NCBI GenBank assembly: GCA_030280995.1
Contig: JASXTE010000012.1
Span: forward strand, 12,684,001-12,748,000
DNA from: Hemileia vastatrix
Taxonomy: Eukaryota; Basidiomycota; Pucciniomycetes; Pucciniales; Zaghouaniaceae
DNA length: 64,000 nucleotides
Direction: 5' to 3'
In this document: positions 1 to 10,340 of the stretch, one piece after another
Numbering within the stretch: the first letter of the stretch is position 1
Layout of the letters: each line of letters begins with the position of its first letter
Translations under genes and position numbers: made by a program
The notes under the pieces: generated by a model
What the model was told of the DNA's origin: nothing
The model's input: only the letters and a program-made list of their open reading frames with translations
Databases searched by the model: none

Positions 1-750
1 GCAGGCAATTTGTTTTTGAGAAATCATAGAGTAATCTATAAAGTAACCTGCAAGGAACCATATTTTTAGTATTTGAGCTTTGTACAGGTGAAATTCCCAA
101 AAGTGATTTTAAATAATTAGGAAATCTCATTAACTAGTAACTCATTCAACAGAGACTTCAAATGGTAAGCACTTTACAATACCCAAATACCTCATTTAAA
201 CTAAAAAACTTGGAAAATTATAAATAGTATTTTTGCCTAATTCCACAGGTGTAACTAATTGCTTGTTTGAATTGCTTATCTTATTTGGAAGACAAATTTA
301 AATTTAATAATCCTCCTCACTCTTATCATTTTCCATCATAAGCTACTCTGCTTTTAATCTTTGAATATTGATAGATACTTATTGGAAGGATAAATTTGAA
401 TAAACATATCAAAATGGTAAAGCATCATTTATGCATATAGCTTTATCAGTAGAAATATTTTCAATTTTCTTGAAGAAGAAGAACAGATTTGATCAAAAGT
501 CAGGTTGATTTTTGAAACCCTATGCAGCCAAAAAACCAGTGCTGCAATTCATGAGGAATATGAAATTTACCAAATAATTATAGGAATATATTATATAATT
601 TTAATAAAACCTTACAACATCAAAATTTGGTCTAGGTTCTATAATTTTTATATTATTGAAGCTAGTGGAAATAAGCATAGAGAAATGTGTTTTCACTAAT
701 CCATGAAAATTTATAATTTTTGGCACTAATAGATTTAATATTCCATAAAA
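1..750. other. AT-rich flank without a gene
   Basis: I see no coding signal, RNA gene or repeat boundary here. The one short open frame (505-699) has no recognisable composition. It is the left flank of transposon H1, whose target duplication AAT lies at 751-753. Confidence 0.6.
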
Positions 751-1055
751 AATAGGGGGTATCAATGTTGACCAATAAACAATTAAATTAATTTCAGATA
801 AAAATAATTATACCCCAGTTATCTTCTGCAATTATTTTTGCTAATAATTGGGTTATTAGACCTTTTACCCGTCTATTTTCACCACTATCCAACATTTTTA
901 TCCTCAAATTTTCATAGCCACATCTTGGACAACTTTCTGTGTGTGACAGCCTCCCTACCTTGCGCGCACTCCCATCCTTTCTATTCATTTCCATTCAAAA
1001 CCCCTCCCCATCTCATCCGTTTTTTCTTCTCCTTTTCATCTTCAAATATTTCAAC

Positions 1056-2816
1056 ATGCCTTGTCATCATAGATCTTCTCAAAGACAGCCTTCCCCCAGT
1101 TATCCTTCAAATCCCATTACTCCCTCTTTCCCCCACTCAGCTGAGAAATCAATGACTTTTCAACTAAGAAAATATGATCATCTCATACTTATTAGGGGGT
1201 ATCAACGTTCAGGGATCTGCAATTAGGGATCAGGAATTTTTATTCCCCGGATCAGAAATTGTTAATTGTGGAAGATTTTTATCCACTGGCCCCGCGGCTA
1301 GTGGATAAGGAATCCATGATAATGCATTATCCCGCCTCTTATACCCCAATTTCCATTCCTAATTCCTGATCCCAAACTCATCACATCCATGATTGATTTG
1401 TATGCAAGTGACATGACATATAATTGCAGATGTTATGAATGAAAGTAGGCCAAGATGTGGTTATGAAAAATTTAGTATAAAAATGTTGGACAAGAGGTGA
1501 ACATTGACATGTAAAGTGTCTAATAACCCAATTATTAGCAAAAATAATTGTGGAAGATAATTGGGGTATAAGGATTTTTATCCGCAATTAATTTAATTGT
1601 GGATTGCTGAACATTGATACCCCCTATTAACTGGCTGAAAATAAAAACTAATTATGATTCTTGTTTTGGTAGCGAGAATGCAATTTAAGTAGGGCAGCCA
1701 CCTGCATCAAAAATCAATGGCTATCTTCAAATGGCCAATGAATTACAAAATAAGACAAAGGGAAGGATTGATCTTTTGACTAAAAAGATGCCTGAACAAT
1801 TCAAGCATTACTGAGCCAAATACAAGAAGGTAAAGACTCTTTCATCTTCTACTGGTTTTGGTATTGCCAACATTGATATCAGTAAGGGAATAAAATCCAT
1901 AGATGATAAAATTGAATATCTATGTCCATAATTTAAAGAGATGGATGCTATTTTTGGGGAGAAAGCTGATGTTAATCCTGCCAACATGTTGGATGGTGAA
2001 GACTCTATCTCCAAACATGATGTCAAAACAAATCTTTTCCTATCCTCTTCCTACACTCAAGCCTCCCCTGTTCAAAATTCAACAAATCTAGATAGCTTTT
2101 CGATAGATCCTTATGGTGATATAAACCAATGTGATCCCACTACAGTAAGCTTTTATTTCTTGTCTAGTTGTTTTATTTTTTTATTTCTAGAAAGGCTAAT
2201 GAACAAACCCAGGATCCTTAAGCAAGTTAGTCTGAAGCTAGCATCAATTATGAAGATGAAAAATTTACCTCCAAAAAAAATCAAAGACCATCAACTAATT
2301 TGAATTTCAACAGTCATAGAATGGAAAACAGGGATAGTTTTTCCCAAACCCCTTTTTCTTCTATTGATGATTTTCTGGAGAAACGTGATTCTGGTAAGTG
2401 AAAGCATACCTCTTAATAATTAAGTGAGATTTTCTTTTCTTTTGTCAATATTCCTTTTCACTCTAGGTAAAGTTGAAGTTGCAAGAGATACTCTCAGCTT
2501 TCAAAATAAAAAATACAAGCTCTCTTTAAAAAGGTATGATAGGGTACAAGACTTAAAGGGGAAGAAATTCAAGATTTCTTTACAGAGGGATGGGAGGGTA
2601 CAAGACTTAGAGGAGAAGAAATTTGAGCTTTCTTTAAAGAGGGATGAGAGGGCACATGACTTGGAGGTGAATAAATTCAAGATAAAGAAAGAGGAGAAGG
2701 ATCTTGAGTACAATTTCCTATTGGATCAAATGAAACTCAAGTATCAACTTGAAGATGGTTCAAAAAAGAAAGATTTCTTGAAAGAATGTGTTAAAGCTAA
2801 TAAGTCTATTGAGTAA
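1056..2816 (+). pseudogene. SANT/Myb-like coiled-coil protein of transposon H1, broken
   Basis: The frame starts with MPCHHRSSQRQPSPS at 1056, has a Ser/Pro-rich leader, and then a helical DNA-binding-like domain (DHLILI, NWLKIKTN, NGYLQMANELQNKT, FKHY, KYKK), which is best preserved in the H3 copy. An intron (about 2144-2190) separates it from an acidic exon, and the last exon (2470-2816) is a coiled coil with repeated blocks of the LKRDERAHDLE type. Harbinger elements usually encode a second, Myb/SANT-like protein that helps the transposase bind DNA; that role is inferred. The reading frame is broken by the nested element at 1194-1625 and by stops such as FKHY followed by TGA and LCP followed by TAA. 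The family name is a moderate-confidence call from the pattern, not from a search. Confidence 0.6.
1194..1625 (-). mobile_element. Nested 432-bp internally deleted derivative of H
   Basis: Starts AGGGGGTATCAACGTTCAGG and ends with GATACCCCCT, flanked by ATT at 1191-1193 and 1626-1628. About 240 bp at its left match the transposase end of H2 (17998-18240) and about 190 bp at its right match the SANT end of H (reverse complement of 754-950). It is therefore both ends of H joined by internal deletion, a MITE-like passenger. It interrupts the H1 SANT gene between codons that are contiguous in H2 and H3 (LILI and NWLK). Confidence 0.8.
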
Positions 2817-3171
2817 ATTGAATGCTTAATTAAAATGTTTGATAACTATTTTTTTATTTTTTTACAAATTTTTCTTGATAGAATGCATTAAAATTAATAA
2901 TAAATCCTCAGCACACACTCCTCACAGAGATTTGAAAAATTTTATTGCAATATTTTAGATTATTTGTTTGTTTGGTTAAATTAAATTAATTTTATTTCTT
3001 TTTGGTGATAATTTCATATGTGCTGACCTTTTAAAGGTCTTGATTCTAGATGATTTTTTTTTGCAAAAATTTGAAAAATTCATACATTTTTTCTTCTTTA
3101 CATTCAAATCATTAAATTTACTTTTCTAAATACAGCTAAGTCAACAAAACTCTACATCTTTTTTAAAAAAT

Positions 3172-3310
3172 TGGCAGTACCCTCCCCTGCATATTATTGA
3201 AGCAAGGGGTGTTTATCACAAAATTTTTTCTAAGTCATCAATTTCACATGTCAGATTTGAAAATTCAGCAATACCCTTCCCTAAATTTTATTGAAGTAAG
3301 GGGTGAAAAT
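3172..3310 (+). repeat. Two direct copies of a C-rich/G-rich motif between the convergent genes of H1
   Basis: Blocks of the form ACCCTCCCCTGCAT...ATTGAAGCAAGGGGTG occur at about 3178 and again at about 3270, roughly 91 bp apart. The C-rich and G-rich halves of each block can pair. Equivalent pairs lie at 37995-38110 in H3 and a single copy at about 26625-26650 in H2, always between the 3' ends of the SANT-like and Tet-like genes. A shared terminator or polyadenylation region is possible but unproven. Confidence 0.45.
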
Positions 3311-3535
3311 CACCAAAATTTAATAAAATTACATAAATTAATATATAAACAACTAATATATATCAATTTCCCTGGTTTTAAAGTAATGAAAATTCCTCTA
3401 GTCATAATGTGGATACATCTAGAAACAAATTTTTGGGACTTTCCACTAGTGTATGCTAAGGAACCTCATGAAACAAATTAATGTTGTCATGATTCCCATT
3501 TATACAACTCAAGGTCATTGGGCCATTACTTTACT

Positions 3536-4794
3536 TTAAGAATTTGAAATATAAAATTTATTTATAAAAAATTTATGAAAAAATAAAAAATATTTGATGA
3601 CTCTACTCATCCCCATACTTTTTTGATCTACATAAAGTTTTATTAAATTTATAACTTTTACCTTATTGATCTGTTGGATTAGTTTTTCACTAATTTGGAA
3701 GGAGCAGCCAAAATGAGTAAAGTCCTGAAAAGATTCCAAACCAGGGGGAACTTTTGTTGTTTGGTGATTATCCTTAGAAGAGTTCCAACTAGTTTTGATG
3801 ATTCCAGTTCCCAATCCAAAATTGATTATACAGTTGTGATCCAGTAAGTATAACCCATGATCTTTTGTTTTAGCTGGGGAAGGAATAGGTTGTCCAGTTA
3901 CTGGACTGATATATGAGAAAATTCCAAAAGTAAGATAATTGGCATCATTCATATTGATATGAATCTTATTTGGAATCCTGAATGAGTTATAATAACATTC
4001 GAAAATTCAAGATATTGGTTGCTGATTTCTACCCATTTGGAGTCACACCAGTTTGGTATTCCAACTTTGGTGGCAAGTTGATGATTCTTTTCAAAAGCTT
4101 TATTACAGAGTTTTTTGAGGCAAAGAGCAATAAAAGTATTGAAAGAAGGTAAGGTGTCCCATAAGCAAAAATCATCATCTTTTTCAGCTTTAGATAAATT
4201 TTTAAGTAAAGACTAAATGCCTATCGAAATAAAATTAGTGACATGATTTTAAGAAAGAAACATATATTATCAGACATACCAAGAGAATAGCTTTTAACAA
4301 ATCCTGGTCTCCAATCAAATCCAATCATAATACCACCCAACAAATTTGTATTCCTTAATGGTAAACAAACCAAAGCTATTTGACATAGTGTTATTATGAG
4401 ATCAGATAGTTGATTAAAGGTTTCATCTTTTGAACCATTAAAAGAATGATTTTCATAAATAAATTGAGGTTTAAAAGAATTACTGATAACTTCTTTAATT
4501 TCATCATCTCCTGATACGTTTAAATATTTTAAATCTTCTGGTAACTTTTTTGGATAAGAATTTTTTTGATCCACTCTAGTTTTATAGTATTGGATACTTC
4601 ATATATGGCCAAACAAGCAATCCAAATGAATTTTCTTTTTTAAATTTCTTTTATTCTGCTGACTTTGAACATCATTATTTTTTTTTTGATATTTTGGATG
4701 ATGATTGAAATGAAGTTAAATTTAAAAAAGATGATAAAGAGGATAAAGAGGATGATGATAGAGAAGTAAGAGGTGATTCTGACAAAATAGACAT
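3536..4794 (-). pseudogene. Tet-like 2OG-Fe(II) oxygenase of transposon H1, broken
   Basis: Read on the minus strand, the frame begins with a Ser-rich segment (MSILSESPLTSLSSSS at 4794). It then shows LGGIMIGFDWRPGF, which corresponds to the GGAMYACGWR block of rust Tet-like oxygenases. After an intron (about 4210-4280) comes a helical exon (PNWCDSKWVEIS). The catalytic barrel follows: GFQ/NKIHIN...YLTFGIFSYISPVTGQP, INFGLGTGIIKTSWNSSKDNHQTT and FTHFGCSFQISEKL. The family oxidises a substrate, in TET/JBP relatives a modified base, using Fe(II) and 2-oxoglutarate. Here the HxD iron motif reads HIN, and a one-base shift lies next to it (about 3958), so this copy cannot be a working enzyme. It is convergent with the SANT-like gene, as in H2 and H3. 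Confidence 0.7.
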
Positions 4795-4866
4795 TTTTTT
4801 CTCTGAACAAAAACAAATTTGTGTCAAAAACCTAAAAAATAAAAATGGCAAAAAAATAAAACTCAC

Positions 4867-5330
4867 AAAATTTACTTTGTTTATTCAACCTTAAGAATTT
4901 AATTGATAAAAATCAATCTAAATAATTGTTTTTTGAAAAGAAATCAGTCACTAAAACTGTCCTTGAAAAAAAATTGAAACAAAAATAAAATAAAATAAAA
5001 TAAAAACAAACATAAGTAAAATTATTTCCCAAAAAAAATGAATTTTAAAGTTATTTGGTGTTAGATATTCCAACTTAAGTCCTTGAAAAAAAATGATAAG
5101 AATGAATTATAATAAAAATCTAAACCAAAAAAAAATTTTGTATCCAAAAAATTATTCCCAAAAATAAAAATAAAAATTTTAAACACACCAAATTTATTTT
5201 TGATTCAGCTTGAACTGTAAAAAAATTTTTTTTTATAATATTCTTTAAAAAAAAAAAAAATACAAAATAATGTTAATAAAAATAATAAAAATTTTCTTTT
5301 ACATACTCACATATTACCCCTCCTTGTCTT
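4867..5330. other. Upstream region of the Tet-like gene in H1
   Basis: A- and T-run-rich DNA with no gene. The segment 5210-5340 reappears in reverse complement in H4 at about 60380-60490, so it is an integral part of the H transposon, presumably the promoter side of the Tet-like gene. Confidence 0.5.
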
Positions 5331-5925
5331 CCTCTTTTACCTCTTTTTGGTGTCCTCAACTCCCCCCCTTTACCCCCTTTTACCCCCTTTAGGCTGCCTC
5401 ACAATACTCCCCCCCCCTCTCCCCTCCCCCTCTCCCCTCCACTGCTTCCCCCCCTCTCCCCCTCTCCCCTCCACTGCTTCCCCCTCTCCCCCTCTCCCCT
5501 CCACTGCTTCCCCTGCTCCCCCCCTCCCCTCTTTTCTTGCCTCCTCCCCCCTCCCCTCTTTCCTTGCCTCCTCCCCCTTTTTATACCTAAATAAATTGCT
5601 AAGAAATTTGTTTAGCTAATAGGTAGCAGGTGGAAGTGACGTGAGAGGGGAGGGGGGAGGGGGGGAAAGGAAGAAGGGAGTAGGGGGTAGGGGGGAAGTA
5701 TGGGAGGGGAGAGGGGGGGAGTTGAGAGGTGGCTTAATAGGGGAAAAAGGGAGTAAAGGGGAGGGAAAAAAGGGCCTAAAGAGGGAAAAGGTGGTGCTAG
5801 AGAGAGGGAAAAGAGCACCTAAAGGGGGGGAAAGGGGAGTTTGCGGCAGTCAAGAAGGGGGGAAAGGAGGAAAAAAGAGCAGGACAAGAGAGAAAAGAGG
5901 GAGAGAAAAAAAAAAAATTAGTTTA
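5330..5925. repeat. Pyrimidine tract followed by purine tract inside H1
   Basis: From 5330 to 5580 the + strand is almost all C and T, with repeated units around CCCCTCTCCCCTCCACTGCTTC. From 5640 to 5920 it is almost all G and A. The two arms are roughly complementary and could fold back, or form purine/pyrimidine triplex DNA. Open frames here (Pro/Leu- or Gly/Glu-rich) are composition artefacts. Matching tracts are at 22780-23190 (H2) and 60196-60400 (H4), always between the transposase and the Tet-like gene. Confidence 0.8.
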
Positions 5926-6295
5926 ACCTTGAAAAAAAATAATTGAAGAACTTACAAAAAAACAAAAACAAAAACAAAAACACCATGATTAGCATATAAA
6001 AATTCAATAAAAATGAAAAAATGACTTACCTGGTGAGATGAGTTAAAAAAATGTAACCAAAAAATTTGAGGGATGTTTGAGGAGAGGAGGAAAAGGATAT
6101 GAGTGAAGAATGAAAAAAGAAGCACTAATGAAATATGCAATTTCATGTTGAGCTGGTGAAAGAAATCCAATGAGCCATCCAAAAAAGAGATATTCACCAT
6201 AAATTCAAAAAAAATGAATATGAAACAAACAAAAATACCAAGCCAAGTGAATAAAGTATACAAAGTGGACATTTGGAGAGTATGAAATCAAAAAA

Positions 6296-7552
6296 TTAAA
6301 AGGGTTTTGTGCCAATATGGTGAAGGGTGATTGGCATAATGACAGAGCATATTTCGGTTGAATGAATGTTTTGTGATTCAAGGGAGGGGAGAGCCGGCGC
6401 TGGTTCAGGATCCTCTTCTTCATAAATATCACTCCAATCATCCTTTAAGTCAGATAGGATATTGTGGAGTATAACGCAAGTCATTATCCAATGATTTGCA
6501 GTTTGGATTTCCATTTTTTTTGAAGTTGGATTCTGAGCTCACGGAGACTAGAAAATCTTCCTTTTAAAATCTCAATAGAATGTTCAATCCATACTCTTGA
6601 TTGGGCAAGGTGATAACTTAAGGTGGTTTTGGGGTCATTTTTTAAAAATTCACCACAGAAAAAAGGTATAATGTTCTTTACACTTGCATATGATGAGTCT
6701 GCAAGGAGGTACTGAGATTTGTAAAAGTATGAGCTAGGACTTTAAGAAATCCTCATTCTTTGGAAGACAGAAGAGTCAAGAAATGAGCCAGGCAGCCAAT
6801 ATGAAAAGCAATCAACTTTTTGTTGACATCAAAGACAAGTTGAATGGCAATAGAGTATCTACAAAGAAGATTAAAAGCTTGTTTATGAAAGATGTGAAAT
6901 TGGAGAACATTTTGAAGAAAACTTTTTTTGGGATCAAAATAATGGTTTCCATCATCAGCAGGCTTTTGAATCAAATGTATAGTTGTACCATCAACAGAAC
7001 CTACACATCCAGGGAAACCTTCATCTTGCATTATATGAGAGTATTCAAGTCGCTGTTGTGGAGTTGGCCAAGCAAGTGTTTGAGACTTGAGAAAAAGGAT
7101 AGCAATCATGCAGCACTTGGTGTATAGCATGATGGTACCATATCCTATGGTAAAGATATTATCTAAACATCTTACAGCAGCACCATTTCTATTTGAACCA
7201 AAGGGACATAGTGTGACAGCAAGTTGAAAGGCAGGATCATGCTGTTTATGGAAATTATTATGGAAGATAGGATGATTGGAGATGAGTTGAGAAATTTTGA
7301 GAAAAGAATCAGGAGAAGTTCCAAAAGTTGTGTGAACTTTAAATGAGGAATTTTGAGAATGGAGTGGAGATCATATCTGGGATCATGATAAATATTTGGC
7401 CCCCTTGGGATAACGCAACACTTTTTGGAAGGAAAAGACATATAAGCTAAAGTGTCTGCCAAACCAAAGTCAGAATCAGAGTCAGTGGCTAAAGCTAAAG
7501 TGATAGCATTCATAGCTGAGTGAAGTTGCTTCGTAGTAGAGAGGTGCTTCAT
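6296..7552 (-). pseudogene. PIF/Harbinger DDE transposase of H1, broken
   Basis: Starting at the ATG at 7550-7552 (MKHLSTTKQLHS, then an acidic DSDSDFGLADTLAY), the frame carries IPRGPNIYHDPRYDLHSIL, then LAWPTPQQRLE and the first catalytic block GCVGSVDGTTI. After an intron come YSIAIQLVFDVNKKLIAFHIG and a decayed middle. It ends with WIMTCVILHNIL, the C-terminal signature of DDE_Tnp_4 transposases, and an acidic tail. The enzyme would cut and rejoin the element ends. Frameshifts near 7290 and 6750 and stops between 6540 and 6750 break it. H2 keeps the middle better (LADSAY and EHAIGILKGRF), which allows the DDE triad to be recognised. Confidence 0.85.
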
Positions 7553-7825
7553 TATTGTTGGTAGAAGGTTTAGGTGATGAGTGGAAAGTGGGAATTCACC
7601 ACCAAATGAGCAGATGGGGTGTGTAGATAGAAAAAAAATGTTATGTTTTTTTCCACCATAATTAAGTATCATAGAGTGATGAGATACATAAGGATGGAAT
7701 CCACAATTATATGACATGTGACTTGCTTTAAAATCAATCATGGATGTGATGAGTTTGCGATCAGGAATTAAGAAGAGAAATTGGTGTATAAGAGGCAGGA
7801 TAATGCATTATCATGGATTCATTAT

Positions 7826-7862
7826 CCACTTGCCCTGGGGCTAGTGGATAAGAATCTTCTGC
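7826..7862. repeat. Subterminal hairpin at the transposase end of H1
   Basis: The sequence TTATCCACTTGCCC followed by GGGGCTAGTGGATAA can form a stem. The same palindrome occurs about 90-110 bp from the terminus in the nested derivative (1283-1313), H2 (18088-18118) and H4 (58808-58838). It may be a transposase recognition site; this role is inference. Confidence 0.6.
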
Positions 7863-7939
7863 AATAAATAATGTCTGATCCCAGGAAAAAAAATTCCTGA
7901 TCCCTAATTGAAGATCCCTGAACATTTATACCCCCTAAT

Positions 7940-8929
7940 ATGTCTATAAGTTGCACATCCATTGAAATTAAAAAAGTTTCTGCAAATTTGAAATTTCAAA
8001 GAAATGAAATCCCCCCATATTTATAGCACCAATCAAATTTACATTACTGAAGAACATAGTCAGGTAAGTTTTTTGGAATTATTTTTCACATATATGAATT
8101 TTTTTTATAATGAATAACATAATTGGGATTAAATTTTCTGTTCATCTAGATTAATTTATCTCACATTCTAGAAGGTGTCTCCCCCCAACTGAACTTCTAT
8201 ACTCAAGGAAATAATATGGACCTTCTAGCAGGTGCCAATTTTTTTTCTCAAAATAAAAACTAAGTGTAAATAATATATCAAAAGAAAATAATATTTAAAA
8301 ACTTGAATACATTTTCATATCTGAAAGTTATATGTCAATGTATTTATTCAGGATGAAAAAAAATCTTCATCCACAATTAACATGAAAAAATGTTCTTCCA
8401 GAGGTGAAATTAAAGGTGCTACTTCATTCAGCCTGAATAGTTACAAACCCTTATTCAAAAATATTTTTAATAAAATTTTGGTTTCCTTTCAGTGTCATAG
8501 TATTAAGATTTTACATTATCTAAAGAAATCTATTTATCCCATGTAGATTGGAAAGATTTTTATCCATGATGTACCAGAAGTTGAAGAAATAAACTTAATA
8601 TAATTTAATGAAATTATTTAAATACTAATAGATTTAAATAAAATTATGATATTTTTCAAATTCTCAAATTTATTTTTTCCATTCTTTTGAAATCCCAGAA
8701 ATATTTATTTATGAAATATATCATGTCACCCTATAACAAAGTCATCATGAATAATAAAACACATGTTTAGTGTATGAAAGTGTGATTTTAAAAAATGTAG
8801 ATTAAAATTTTACAAAAGTATTTCTTTAAAATAAAAATGAAATAAAATAAAAAAAAACAGAAAAAAAAAGGATTATTTTTGTCTAGCTCCATAAATACTT
8901 ACATTTTGACCCTTTTTTATCCTGTGTAA
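7940..8929. other. AT-rich DNA, no gene seen
   Basis: Flank to the right of H1. A/T runs dominate and I recognise no open frame, RNA or repeat family. A short string CTTCTAGCAGGTGCCAA near 8223 recurs near 37771, hinting at an old dispersed repeat. Confidence 0.5.
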
Positions 8930-8997
8930 TTTTTTCATTAGCCCTTTTTTCACCCCCTGGGGCCCCCACTAGGCCCAACTGGGGGCTAAGAAAGGGC
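8930..8997. repeat. GC-rich imperfect palindrome
   Basis: AGCCCTTTTTTCACCCCC...GGGGGCTAAGAAAGGGCT forms a stem of about 20 bp around a core rich in GGGCCC. It stands out from its AT-rich surroundings. No terminal repeats or target duplication were seen. Confidence 0.55.
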
Positions 8998-9589
8998 TGA
9001 CAATGTGCCAACTTTGTCTTATTAATAATTTCTAAGTTTTATCAAAGGAGACTGACATCCTTCCTACAGTTTTGACTATCTTGATGTGTTCATGAAATAA
9101 ATTTTTTTGTCAAATTTAGTACTCATTGTTGCTTTTTCCTTCCCATGATACCCCATAATCATATAGGTTTTTTTCATTTTTAATTTATGAAGCACATACT
9201 TGCACATTATTCAATAAGAATTATATAAAGAAGTTATTTTGGAGCAAAAGTTACTATAACCTATAGTTTTCATAAATTTTTTATCATTCCTCAAAATTTC
9301 ATGTCATAAAAAAATGGATGCTGTTTGCCTTCTTCTGATGTAACTTTTTTTTTAAAAAAAATTATTATTAATGTTTAGACGCTTTTTATAAATTTTATAA
9401 TCTAGTTAAATTTTATGGAATTTTTGGGAATTTTTTCTAAAAAAAGTAAGTTTTTTGATGTCTTTTGAATGATTTTGTGATCTTGTGAATTTTTTGTGAA
9501 TATTTTCAAGTTTTGGGGGAAATTTATGGGCCTAATGTTATTTTTGGCATTGTTTTGATTTTCTTTGATTGTATTAATGCTTGAATAGG

Positions 9590-9870
9590 AATCAAGTCAT
9601 GTGACAAAAAGACACAGCATCTTTTCAATCACATGACTTGATTCCAATTCCTCTAGTGCAAGTTGCCAGATGGACCACAAATTTTCACAGAATTATATTT
9701 CTCATGGTCCATCTAACAACTTGCACTGAGGAATTGGATTCCAGCCTTGTGCTTGAAAAGACACAGCATCTTTTTGGAATGTGACTTCAATCACAATTCA
9801 AGTCATGTGCTTGAAAAGACACTGTGTCTTTTTGGCACATGACTTCAAGTTCAATTCAAGCATTAAAACA
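9590..9870. repeat. Nested palindrome (foldback sequence)
   Basis: The arms 9640-9678 and 9704-9742 are near-perfect inverted repeats (GATTCCAATTCCTCTAGTGC and its complement). They are enclosed by further inverted copies of CAAGTCATGTG...AAAGACACAGCATCTTTT. It may be a short foldback element; its outer limits are unclear because both sides run into T- or A-rich low-complexity DNA. Confidence 0.65.
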
Positions 9871-10340
9871 GTGAGAAAAATTCAAAAAAATGCAAAAAAA
9901 CCAAAAACATCAAAAGAAACATATAAAAAATGTAAAAAATTCAAAAAATTCAGAAAATCTCAAAAAAAATCAAAAAACACCAAAAAAAAATTCAGAAAAT
10001 CCTGAAAAAATTCAAAAAAAATACAAAAAACAGTCAAAAAATTCAAAAAAATTCAAAAAAAATTCAAAAAATACAAAAAAATTCAGAAAACTTCAGAAAA
10101 CTTCAAAAAACTTCAGAAAAAAATTTTAAAAAAAAAATGCAAAGAGCTCAAAAAAAATTCTTAAAATTCAAAAAAATTTAAAAAAATTAAATGAAGTGCT
10201 ATTAAATTCCAAAAAATTCATAAAAATTATTTAAAGGCCAAAAAAAATCTAAAAAAATCTAACAATGCTAAAAATTCTAAGAATTCTGAATTTCAATAGA
10301 AAATAAAGAAATAATTTTAACAATCAGCAGAAATTAAAAA
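9870..10340 (+). repeat. A-rich low-complexity tract of TTCAAAAAA units
   Basis: Short units such as AAAATTCAAAAAA repeat irregularly. The Lys/Asn-rich frames that run through it are not believable proteins. The T-rich tract at 9360-9550 is its approximate mirror on the other side of the palindrome. Confidence 0.75.

Larger units (their letters stand above)
754..7936 (+). mobile_element. H1: complete PIF/Harbinger-class transposon with SANT-like, Tet-like and transposase genes
   Basis: The left end reads AGGGGGTATCAATGTT and the reverse complement of the right end reads AGGGGGTATAAATGTT. Both are flanked by AAT (751-753 and 7937-7939), so this is one insertion with a 3-bp duplication. Inside are a SANT/Myb-like gene (+), a Tet-like 2OG-Fe(II) oxygenase gene (-), a C/T and G/A tract, and a DDE transposase gene (-). 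A 432-bp deletion derivative is nested in the SANT gene. All three genes are decayed by stops and frameshifts, so the copy is probably inactive. The same order recurs in H2, which supports treating all three genes as transposon cargo rather than chance neighbours. Assignment to PIF/Harbinger rests on the transposase motifs; the AWT duplication is unusual for that group. Confidence 0.8.

Noticed and set aside
2501..2713. Phe/Ser-rich minus-strand frame opposite the coiled coil (also 27088-27300)
   Set aside because: It is the antisense shadow of the charged coiled-coil exon.
5347..5946. Pro/Leu-rich and Gly/Glu-rich proteins in the C/T and G/A tracts
   Set aside because: They follow from base composition, occur on both strands and are not conserved between H1 and H2.
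754..7936. KDZ transposon as the carrier of the Tet-like gene
   Set aside because: KDZ transposases are very large and none is present; the DDE motifs and WIMTCVILHN signature point to the PIF/Harbinger type.
9781..10129. Lys/Asn/Ser-rich frames
   Set aside because: They translate an A-rich low-complexity repeat; no start context, intron or homologue.
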